Source: DASSFG01 sp035550375
Lineage (GTDB): Bacteria; Planctomycetota; Planctomycetia; Pirellulales; JAICIG01
Reading direction: 5' to 3'
Length of the DNA: 64,000 nt
NCBI GenBank assembly: GCA_035550375.1
Contig: DASZPH010000129.1
Span: 1 to 64,000 of the forward strand
A program made the position numbers and the translations under genes. The notes below the pieces were generated by a model. It was not told where the DNA came from and did no database searches. It saw only the letters and a program-made list of their open reading frames with translations. Positions 44,981-53,500 of the stretch are shown here, piece by piece; positions within the stretch are counted from its first letter, which is position 1; each line of letters opens with the position of its first letter.

Positions 44981-45682
44981 ATGGCACGGGAATTCGGGAT
45001 ATTTGCCAAGTACTGGCAACCCGGTCAGGTCAAGACTCGCCTGGCGGCCGACATCGGCTTCGAGCCGGCATCACGGCTACACCGGCTCAGTCTGGAGACG
45101 CTTCTGTGTCGTTTTTCTGGCGTGGCCGACCGCCGGGTACTCGCTTTCACGCCGGCCGACCGGGCAGGTGCATTTGCCGCGCTCGTCGAATCGCGCAGCG
45201 TGCCCGGCACGGGACACTGGTCGCTCGAGCCGCAGGCGGCTGGCGACCTGGGAGAGAGAATCCAGCACTACTTTACCTCCGCCTTCGCCCGAGGCGCGCA
45301 GCGCGTGGTCCTGATCGGTTCCGATAGTCCAACGCTACCCGATTCGTTCGTCGCCGAGGCGTTCGACCGGCTATTGACCGCCGACGCCGTGATCGGCCCG
45401 ACCGCCGATGGCGGGTACTACCTGGTCGGCTTATCGCGGCTGCTGCCCCGGCTGTTCGACCAAATCGCCTGGAGCACGCCTGCCGTGCTGGCGCAGACCC
45501 TTGGTCGACTCCGGGCAGAGTCGTGCCCATACAGCATCCTTCCGTCCTGGTATGACGTCGATACGCTGGCCGACCTGATCCGGCTGCGCGCCGAACTGGC
45601 CGGCAAGCCCACGCACGAGATGCTCCCCTTACGGCAACTAGTGGAAGAGTTCGTGACGATTGGCGGCTCACCAGGAACCTAA
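44981..45682 (+). CDS. TIGR04282/DUF2064 glycosyltransferase-like protein
   Basis: A 233-residue protein of the TIGR04282 group (DUF2064), related to GT-A nucleotidyl and glycosyl transferases. The motifs are FAKYWQPGQVKTRLAADIG at the N-terminus, GSDSPTLPDSFV (metal-binding Asp pair) and PTADGGYYLVGL. Some members have been linked to arsenosugar biosynthesis; the role here is unknown. It sits directly behind the glutaredoxin-like gene. It is followed by a 225-base gap with a promoter-like sequence for tssF. Confidence 0.85.
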   Translation: MAREFGIFAKYWQPGQVKTRLAADIGFEPASRLHRLSLETLLCRFSGVADRRVLAFTPADRAGAFAALVESRSVPGTGHWSLEPQAAGDLGERIQHYFTSAFARGAQRVVLIGSDSPTLPDSFVAEAFDRLLTADAVIGPTADGGYYLVGLSRLLPRLFDQIAWSTPAVLAQTLGRLRAESCPYSILPSWYDVDTLADLIRLRAELAGKPTHEMLPLRQLVEEFVTIGGSPGT

Positions 45683-45830
45683 GGACGAGCTGGGACCACG
45701 CAGGCACAACAAAAAGGGATAAGGTGACGGACCGGGATTCCGAACGAGAATAGAGCGCAACCCGTCTTCCAACTGAAGTTGTTGGCGCGCAGCACGGCGA
45801 AAAACGACCGAACGCAACCCACAACCCGAA

Positions 45831-45859
45831 TTGCGAGCCTTTGCGGCCTCACTTACAAT
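45831..45859 (+). promoter_or_regulatory. Predicted sigma-70 promoter for tssFG
   Basis: TTGCGA at 45831-45836 and TACAAT at 45854-45859 with a 17-base spacer, 49 bases before the tssF ATG. Four of six and five of six bases match the consensus boxes. Confidence 0.45.
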
Positions 45860-45907
45860 CGCCCCGGGGACCTGAGAGCACCGATCGCGGCCCATCACGG
45901 GCGAGTC

Positions 45908-47752
45908 ATGACGCGCAATCCGCTAGAGACGTTCTACGAAAGCGAGCTCTCGTACATCCGGCAGATGGGGGCCGATTTTGCGCGCGAGCGGCCCAAGATC
46001 GCCGACCGCCTCCTGCTCGATCGCGAGACGGGCAAATCGACCGATCCGCACGTGGAACGGATCATCGAGGCCTTCGCCTTCCTGACCGCGCGCGTACAGC
46101 TCAAACTACACGACGAGTTTCCCCAACTGACCGAGGCCTTGCTCGGCACGCTTTATCCGCATTATCTGGCGCCGATTCCGTCGATGGCCGTGGTCGAGTT
46201 CGAGGTCGACCCCGCCCGCGCCAACTTGCCGCAAGGCCACACCATCGAACGTCACAGCCGGCTCTTCTCGCGCGAAGTACGCGGGACGCCGTGCCGGTTT
46301 CGCACTGCCTACCCGGTCACTTTGTGGCCGATCGAGGTGAAGCAAGTCCGTTATCAGACGTCTCCCTTCGGCAAAGACGTCGTGCCGCCTCCCAAGGCGC
46401 AGCAGGCGAAATCCATGCTGCGGCTGGAGTTGGCCGCCGCGCCCGGCGCTTCGCTGGCCGATTTGCAGCTTGAACAGTTGCGGTTCTTTCTCAGCGGCCG
46501 CGACTCGGTGGTCCATCCGCTCTATGAGTTGCTCTTCAACCATGTCGTGCAGGGCCTGATGCGCGGCGGTCCCAGCGGCGACGAACCGCTCGTCCTGCTC
46601 TCGCCTGACTCGTTGAAACCCGTAGGATTCGGCCGCGACGAGGGGCTTTTGTCCTACCCCAATCGGTCGTTTCTCGGCTACCGGCTGCTGACCGAATACT
46701 TCGTGTTTCCGAATAAATTCTTGTTCGTCGATCTCCAGTGGCCCCCACTGGACCGGTTCAGGCTCACCGACCGGCTGGACATCCTGCTCTTTTTCGACCG
46801 GGCGATCCCCAACCTCGAGTCGCAGGTCTCTGCGGAGACGTTCCGGCTCGGCTGCACGCCGATCATCAATCTGTTCGAGCAGGAGGCGGATCCCATACGG
46901 ATCACCCAGACCAAGACCGAATACCAGGTGCTGCCCGACGTGCGCAACCATTCGGTCATGGAGGTTTATTCGGTCGACGCCGTCGAGAGCACGAACCTGG
47001 AAACACAGCAGACAGTCGACTACCAGCCGGTTTACGCCTTCAAGCACGCTTCCGACGTCGACAGGCAGCGGGCCTACTGGCAGATGATCCGCCGGCCCTC
47101 GGTGCGACAGAACGATCAAGGGACGGACGTGTTTCTGTCGCTGGTCGACATGGCCTTCGAGCCGCGGCTGCCGCCGGCCGAAGTGCTCATGGTGCGCACG
47201 ACGTGCACCAACCGCGATCTGCCCAAGGACCTGCGCGCCGCCGGCGGGGAAGACTGGGGGTTTCAGCTTGAAGCCGTGGCGCCCTGCCGCAGAGTCATCC
47301 CCATCGTGCCGCCCACCTCACCCGCCCGCCTGCCCCCCGAAGAGTATCACTGGCGACTGCTCTCGCACCTGGCTTTGAATCATCTTTCGATCAGCGACGC
47401 CGAGGACGGCGCCGCGGCGCTGCGGGAGGTGCTTAAGGTCTACGATTATGCCTCGACCGCCGTCTCGCGGCAGCACATCGACGGTATCGAGAGCGTCAGC
47501 AGCCGGCGGAAGGTGGCGCCGATCTCCGATGGCCTGGGGCGGGGCTTTTGTCGGGGCATCGAGATCACGATCGAGTTCGATGAAGAGAAATACGCCGGCA
47601 GCGGAGCGTTCTTGTTTGCCTCGGTGCTGGAGCGCTTTCTCGCCCTCTACGCTTCGATCAACTCGGTGACGCGGCTGGTGGCGCGGCTGAAACAACGCGA
47701 AGGGTATCTGAAACAATGGCCGTTTCGAGTGGGCGATCAAACCTCTCTTTAG
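45908..47752 (+). CDS. tssF: Type VI secretion baseplate subunit TssF
   Basis: A 614-residue cytoplasmic baseplate protein. With TssE, TssG and TssK it forms the wedge that nucleates the contractile tail. It begins NPLETFYESELSYIRQMGADFARERPKIADRL and continues DPHVERIIEAFAFLTARVQLKLHDEFPQ, the family's most conserved stretch. Later GLGRGFCRGIEITIEFDEEKYAGSGAFLF is also typical. The ATG at 45908 fits the family start; the frame upstream to 45779 adds nothing. TssG overlaps the last 37 bases. No other T6SS gene is in the window. Confidence 0.92.
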   Translation: MTRNPLETFYESELSYIRQMGADFARERPKIADRLLLDRETGKSTDPHVERIIEAFAFLTARVQLKLHDEFPQLTEALLGTLYPHYLAPIPSMAVVEFEVDPARANLPQGHTIERHSRLFSREVRGTPCRFRTAYPVTLWPIEVKQVRYQTSPFGKDVVPPPKAQQAKSMLRLELAAAPGASLADLQLEQLRFFLSGRDSVVHPLYELLFNHVVQGLMRGGPSGDEPLVLLSPDSLKPVGFGRDEGLLSYPNRSFLGYRLLTEYFVFPNKFLFVDLQWPPLDRFRLTDRLDILLFFDRAIPNLESQVSAETFRLGCTPIINLFEQEADPIRITQTKTEYQVLPDVRNHSVMEVYSVDAVESTNLETQQTVDYQPVYAFKHASDVDRQRAYWQMIRRPSVRQNDQGTDVFLSLVDMAFEPRLPPAEVLMVRTTCTNRDLPKDLRAAGGEDWGFQLEAVAPCRRVIPIVPPTSPARLPPEEYHWRLLSHLALNHLSISDAEDGAAALREVLKVYDYASTAVSRQHIDGIESVSSRRKVAPISDGLGRGFCRGIEITIEFDEEKYAGSGAFLFASVLERFLALYASINSVTRLVARLKQREGYLKQWPFRVGDQTSL

Positions 47753-48855
47753 ATCGCCTCCTGCACGACGAGGCCTATCGCTTCGAGTTCTTCCAGGCGG
47801 TGCGCCTGCTCGGCCGGTTGCGGCCTGATCGGATGCCGGTGGGGCAGGAGGGGCCGGCGAAGAACGAGATCGTGCGCTTCAGCGCCCATATCTCGCTGGG
47901 CTTTCCCGCCAGCCAGATTCACGATCTCTTGCGGCCCAAGAACCCGGACGATCCGCCGAAAATGGTCGTCGCCTTCATGGGCCTGGTCGGACCGTCGGCC
48001 GCCCTGCCCCGCTATTACACCGAGATGGTGCTCGAGCGGGCGCGGCGAAAAGACTTCACGTTGCGGGATTTTCTCGACCTCTTCAATCACCGGTTGATCT
48101 CGCTCTTCTACCGCGCCTGGGAAAAGTACCGGGTTCTGTCGGCCTACGAGCGGGCCGAAGTTCGCTCGCGTCAGGTCCGCCAGAGAGGAGCCGAGGCGCT
48201 GCGCGAGTTTGTCGCCGTTCAGCGTCCGCAGATCGACCGGTTCTCTCAGTGCGTGCTCGACCTTTGCGGCCTGGGAGCGCCGGCGCTGCGCTATTCGGCG
48301 CTGGTCCGCCATGAACTGCGGCCCAGACGCACGCTGGCCGACGAGACCCTACGATTCTATGCCGGGTTGCTCGCGCAGCGGCATCGGTCGGCCGTCGGCC
48401 TGGAGACGATGCTCTGCGACTACTTCGACGCGCGAATCGTCGTGCAGCAGTTTTGCGGGCAATGGCTCAAGCTTTCCTCCGACGACCAGTCGTGCTTCCG
48501 GGCCGACGGCTCCGATGGCAACATGGTGCTCGGCCTCAACACGGTGGTCGGTGAGCGCGTGTGGGACGCCCAGAGCAAGTTCCGACTGAAAATCGGCCCC
48601 TTGTCGTATCGGGAGTTCCAGGACTTCCTGCCCAGCGGCACGGCCTACCGGCCCCTGGAACACCTGACGCGGCTCTACGTGGGGCAACAGTTCGATTTTG
48701 ATGTGCAGCTCGTTCTGCGCGCCCCCGAAGTGCCCCTCTGCCAGCTCAGCAACGACCCAACTCGCTGCGTGCGTCTCGGCTGGGACACCTGGCTCTTCAG
48801 CCGTGGGTTTGACGACGACGTGTCCGACGCCGTGTTCAGCGCCCAGGACGGGTGA
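47716..48855 (+). CDS. tssG: Type VI secretion baseplate subunit TssG
   Basis: A 379-residue baseplate wedge protein that pairs with TssF. It shows RFEFFQAVRLLGRLRPDR, FSAHISLGFPASQIHDL, FMGLVGPSAALPRYYTE, and FLDLFNHRLISLFYRAWEKYR, all characteristic. The conserved late segment IGPLSYREFQDFLPSG is present. It overlaps tssF by 37 bases, indicating translational coupling. The next genes are small unknowns, not T6SS components, so this pair is split from the rest of the apparatus. Confidence 0.92.
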   Translation: MAVSSGRSNLSLDRLLHDEAYRFEFFQAVRLLGRLRPDRMPVGQEGPAKNEIVRFSAHISLGFPASQIHDLLRPKNPDDPPKMVVAFMGLVGPSAALPRYYTEMVLERARRKDFTLRDFLDLFNHRLISLFYRAWEKYRVLSAYERAEVRSRQVRQRGAEALREFVAVQRPQIDRFSQCVLDLCGLGAPALRYSALVRHELRPRRTLADETLRFYAGLLAQRHRSAVGLETMLCDYFDARIVVQQFCGQWLKLSSDDQSCFRADGSDGNMVLGLNTVVGERVWDAQSKFRLKIGPLSYREFQDFLPSGTAYRPLEHLTRLYVGQQFDFDVQLVLRAPEVPLCQLSNDPTRCVRLGWDTWLFSRGFDDDVSDAVFSAQDG

Positions 48856-48925
48856 ATGGGCGGGTCTAGGATGGGGCACTTACTGCGGGTGCGCCCAACA
48901 ACGGCGACTGAGTGGAGGCTTATTT

Positions 48926-49366
48926 ATGAGCGCGAGCTCGGGTGAACTCCAGCGCGAGGATATCGTTGGCAAGCGAGTTGCCGCCGTATTGCAGTCGCCT
49001 TGGTTGTCGTTCGGCGATATCAGCGCGTGTGCGGTATACGTGCTCCTTGACAATGGCGTGCTGTTTGAACTTGCTTCACCGGAAACCGCAAAACTATCGC
49101 CGTCTGTTGTCCCGCTGGATTCGCTGCGGCCTGCCGATCTCAGCAACGCGCCGCCGCCTTGCACGGGCGAAGTCGTACAGGCAGTACTCGTTTCTGACTG
49201 CTGGCCGCTACTTGGCTTGCTCTTGTCGAGTAACAGGTTCCTGTATTGCTCCGACGACTACTCCCCAAAAAACGTCGGCGCATGTTTGGCTCCTGTTGGG
49301 GAACGATACGGATGGGATGACGTCAGGGCGTTCTGGGAACCGCGTCGCGGCGCAGCAGGATGCTAA
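48926..49366 (+). CDS. Small protein of unknown function
   Basis: 146 residues, no signal or TM, and no family recognised. The ATG at 48926 has GGAGG about seven bases upstream, which supports expression. Codon use is less GC-rich than in tssG, suggesting accessory DNA. It ends GWDDVRAFWEPRRGAAG. Position after tssG invites a T6SS immunity or adaptor role, but nothing in the sequence shows this. Confidence 0.6.
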   Translation: MSASSGELQREDIVGKRVAAVLQSPWLSFGDISACAVYVLLDNGVLFELASPETAKLSPSVVPLDSLRPADLSNAPPPCTGEVVQAVLVSDCWPLLGLLLSSNRFLYCSDDYSPKNVGACLAPVGERYGWDDVRAFWEPRRGAAGC

Positions 49367-49397
49367 GATCAAGACAGTTGGTGCCAAGGAATCGTCC

Positions 49398-49832
49398 ATG
49401 ACCAACAATACGAGCGCGGCGATCGTGAACCTGCTGATCGATCCGGAGAGAGACGACCTTCGCCTTGACGCAGCTCGATTCCTGGGGGATCTCGATTTTC
49501 CTCCAAGCGACCATGCGCGGATGGGGGAGCTCTCTAAAAAGGCCGCAGAAGGAGCGCTTTCACCCGACGGGCGCGAGGAGCTTGGCGAGTACTTTCGTGT
49601 TGCCGATCTGCTTGCGGTCATTCAGGCAAAGGCCCGTCGGGCCGCGTTCTGCTGCGAGTATTGCAAGTTGCCCCAGTCGGCATATAGGTTTCGCTTTCCC
49701 GTCGACCACATCATCGCGCGGCAGCACTTCGGCGAAACAACGTTCGGCAATTTAGGCCTCGCCTCCCTGCTCAACTATCCGCTAACATTTGGCCCCGCCG
49801 TTCCCGGACCCGCCACGGGCACGACGGTGTAG
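49398..49832 (+). pseudogene. Truncated HNH endonuclease
   Basis: The 144-residue frame begins MTNNTSAAIVNLL with AAGGA about seven bases upstream. Its end carries CEYCKLPQSAYRFRFPVDHIIARQH, then GETTFGNLGLAS, the first half of an HNH module with CxxC and the DH pair. The expected continuation (second cysteine pair, Asn and His) is missing; after LAS the frame reads unrelated LLNYPLTFGPAVP. The catalytic core is therefore incomplete. The junction lies near 49765-49785, where the convergent gene also ends oddly, so a deletion joint is likely. Confidence 0.65.
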
Positions 49833-50414
49833 CCGTCCATGAGAATCGGTGGAAGTGCCCTCGCCCGATTCGCGCTTTGCTTCCCGGTGCTCGTGCTTCC
49901 GCCGCCGCATTTCACACTCGTCAAGCTGTTTCAATGCCCGCAGAGCAACAGATCTCAACTCCTCATCACCCCCGCTGGCGACTCCGGCTAAGAAGTCGCG
50001 CAAGTCGGAATTGGGCGGCGCCCCAAAGTTGTAGCCCTCCTTGGTCCACTGATAACCGATCGGAATGCACTCGATCGTTTCCCGCAACAAGTGCCGCGAT
50101 CGACTTAGAAGGAAGCTGATCACACGTTGGGGCGCCGCGCGCATGCCGATGAAGCTATAAGCACACAACACATACGCCAGGCCCCGAAGCCGGCTCCCCG
50201 ATGCATCGCCCGTTGTCAGTTCGGGTACAACTACCTCGTCCAGAACACGCTCAATGGCCGGAAGCAAGCTTGCGTCCGACTTAATTAGGTCCACCCCCGC
50301 AACGCTGGTGACGAAACAGGTGCCCGATGGTCCTGACGGTTCGCCACGCCAAAGGAGCGTATCTAGAATGAGTTCCCGATCGCTGTTTCGCCGATCTTCT
50401 GAGCTCGTCATCAA
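49782..50414 (-). CDS. Accessory protein of unknown function
   Basis: Up to 210 residues, cytoplasmic. The middle (IERVLDEVVVPELT, LRGLAYVLCAYSFIGMRAAPQRVISFLL) is helical; no domain is recognised. It may relate to HEAT-like or SMI1-type accessory proteins, but this is a guess. The last 25 residues (HRRARGGSGNGGAKC) are Gly/Arg-rich and may be read-through past an original end, since they overlap the broken HNH gene. Base composition is lower in GC than the neighbours. It is encoded 141 bases downstream of lhr on the same strand. Confidence 0.55.
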   Translation of the reverse strand: MMTSSEDRRNSDRELILDTLLWRGEPSGPSGTCFVTSVAGVDLIKSDASLLPAIERVLDEVVVPELTTGDASGSRLRGLAYVLCAYSFIGMRAAPQRVISFLLSRSRHLLRETIECIPIGYQWTKEGYNFGAPPNSDLRDFLAGVASGGDEELRSVALRALKQLDECEMRRRKHEHREAKRESGEGTSTDSHGRLHRRARGGSGNGGAKC

Positions 50415-50555
50415 AAAGCAAGAAATGGAGGCGTTAGTAGTACAGACAAACGCAGTTTTCAGACGATGGAAGTGGCAGAAAATGGCAGATCCGCGCGCGA
50501 GGATGAATCGATCTTGGCCGTCTGCCGGCGACCAAGGAACGTTTCACGTGGACGC

Positions 50556-53500
50556 TCAGCGTCGAGGACGCCGTATCGGTTGGCTGACCGGACGGCCGAT
50601 TTCGATGCGCGTCGGAAAGCCGGCATACTCGCCGGCGGCGTGCCGACGGCGAACGATGGCGCTGACACGCAAGGCCCGCGTGATCTCGGCCACCCGGTCG
50701 GGAGCAAGCGATTCCAAAAACTCGACCTGACCGGCCTGCTGTACGGCAATCACTCGGCCGTCCATCAGGGCCAGCGCGCTGCGTGTCTTGGCGGCGAGGC
50801 GCGGGCCAGGAGTAAGGATGCCGGCCAGGTTCAGGGGGTCGGCCGCCGAAATCACGACCCAATTCGACGAAGGGGGTGCGTCGCGCAGTCGCCGCAGTTC
50901 CTCGACGGCCTCGGGGCTGCCGAACTGCTCGCCGGCGACGCCCGACACGAACCGCCCGCCGCGCACGCGGCCCTGGGCCTCCCAACGACGATAGACGGCC
51001 GCCAGTTCGCCCCAGGCGGGCGCCGCGATCTCGCGCGCCAGCAGGTCGCGGAACATCACTCCGTATCGCCACAGGAGAAGCCTGGCCCAGTGTTCGGCAC
51101 GCGCGGGCGGCTCGACACGCGCCAGCGCCCCGGGAAAGATCGACCAACGGCCCCCGCTGGAATAGCCGCCGGCACCGCGGCGCGTCTGGCGTGCCCGGCG
51201 GCCCGAACGGTGCGGTTCGCGCGTCACCAGCGATCGCAGCGCCGCCATGCCGTCGGCCGTGACGAGTCCCAGGGCCGCCAGCTCGCCCAACGCCTCGTCA
51301 AGCTGCGTGGCTAGGAGACCCGTGACCGACGCCAGGTCCGCGCGAAACAAGGCCCCGCGGGCCGAGAGCGTGTCGAGGACGAGCCTCGCGTCGCTGCTGG
51401 CCAGCTGAACCGGGCGCGAACGATCGGGGGGTAGAAGCCATTCCAGGTTGGTTCGCGAGACGACGGCGGTCGGCACGGCACGGTGCAGAACGCGCGGCCG
51501 TGGTCTTTTGTTGCCGGCTCCAGCCCGGCCGTCCTGATCGGCGCTCGGCGGCTGCAAGCGGCCCCACGCCACTTCGCCCCCCAACGATAGCTCGTCGAGC
51601 CAAGCCGGATCGTAGTCGATCACCCGGCTCGGCAGCAGATCCCGCTCCCAGGCCCCGGCCGGGGTCTGAAAACCTTGCAGTTGCCCGATCGCCTCCCGCA
51701 GGCCGAAACGGCTGCGCAGGTTTTTCTCCGCCAGAACATGCTGATGCCCAAGCAGGAATTGCCAGAAGAGGGCCGGGGCTACCGGTTGTACACGTTCACG
51801 GGCGCTCGACAGCGTGAGCCGATGGATGCGGGCGAGCAGCCGGCGGTCGCACCATTCGATCGCCGTGGACGGCAGGGTAAAGCGGCCGCGCAGTACGGCC
51901 CCTTCCCCTTCCAAAGCTTCGAGCGCCGCGGAGACCTTTTCGACGCGAACGCCCAGAACGCCCTCGATCGCCTCGACCGTCACAGGTCCGCGGCAGGCGA
52001 TCTGTCCCCGCACCAACTCGACAGTCGCGGCGGCCGATTCGTGTTCGCCCCGCATCGACTCGGGCAGAGCAAGTTCCGGCTGAGGCGTGGCATCCGGCAA
52101 GGCGGATTGGACGAGCGACCAGCGTTCAGCCGCCACCCACAGATCGGGCGGGCTCGCCTCACCGCCCGCCGGCTGCGCCCCCCGTCGTACCGCGCACGTC
52201 GCCCGTCCGGCGGCCACGAGTTCGTCGAACCAGCCGCGCCACGCCTCGCCGTCGGCGGCCGGCCAGGCGGCGTGCGAAAGGAGGCAGTCGTGTAGCTCGT
52301 CGGCGTCGCGCACCAGCGGCCACGCCTCGGTCTTGACCCGATCGATGGCCGCCGGATCGAGCCGTCCCAGATCGCGCCCCTCGTCGTCATCCAGCGATCG
52401 CCGCGTGGCGACCGCGCGAGCACGTCGCTCCTCCAGCGGGGCGTCGTCGAGGAACGCGTAGGGGTTGGCGTTGAGAATCTCGTGACTGAAGGGGGAAGGC
52501 TCGCAGGTGTCTTTGGCGACAAGCTCGACGCGGCCCGCTTCGATCTCACCGAGCAGGTCCAGCCAGCCGCCGAAATCCATAGCCTCGTTGAGGCAGTCGT
52601 AAACCGTCTGATTGACGAGCGGATGGTCGGGAACCTCGATGTCACCCGTCACGTTCTCCTGGCAGGCCGTCTGGGCGGGGAAAACGGCGGTGAGCAGGTC
52701 GTCGGCCCGAAACCGCTGTAAAGGGGGCGGCACCTTTTTTCCGCCTCGCTGGCGCAGCACGGCCAGAGCCCGCGTGGCGTTCCAGCGCCAGCGGACGCGG
52801 AACATGGGCACGGCGAGGAGCGCCTGCACGAGCATCTGTTCGGCGTTCTGGCGGTTGAGCATCTTGAACATCTGCTCGATCGGAAAGCTGTGCTGCGGAC
52901 CGAGCGAGAGGACGATGCCGTTGTCGTCGGCGCTGGCCTGCAACTCGAAGTCGAAGCTGCGGCAGAAGCGCTTTCGCAGCGCGAGTCCCCAGGCGCGGTT
53001 GATGCGGGCGCCATAAGGCGAGTGAATGACGAGCTGCATCCCCCCCGACTCGTCGAAGAACCGCTCGAAGACAACCCGCTTTTGGGTCGGAACGAGGCCG
53101 GCAGCCGTGAGCTGGGCTTCGAGATAGGCGGCCGCCTGCTCGGCCGCATGGCGGCTCGCCCCGCACTCGGCTTCGAGCCATTCGATAGTCTGACTGGCGC
53201 CCTCGCGGCAGCTCGCGGCAAGCTGCTCGCGCAGCGACGAAATCTCGGCCGACAATTCCAGCGTGCGGCCCGGCGCTTCGCCCAGCCAAAAAGGGACCGT
53301 GGCCGGCGCCGCGTGGGCGTCCTCCACCACAACCTCGCCACCGCGGACATACACGATCCGCCACGACGTGTTGCCCAGCAGAAACACGTCCCCCTTGAGG
53401 CTTTCGATGGCGAAATCTTCGTTGACCGTGCCGACGAACGTGCGATCTTCGCGTGTAACGACGCGGTAGTCGGCCGTTTCGGGAATCGCCCCGCCAGAGG

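Noticed and set aside
45908..48855. A complete type VI secretion cluster
   Set aside because: Only tssF and tssG are present; the remaining core genes are not in the window.
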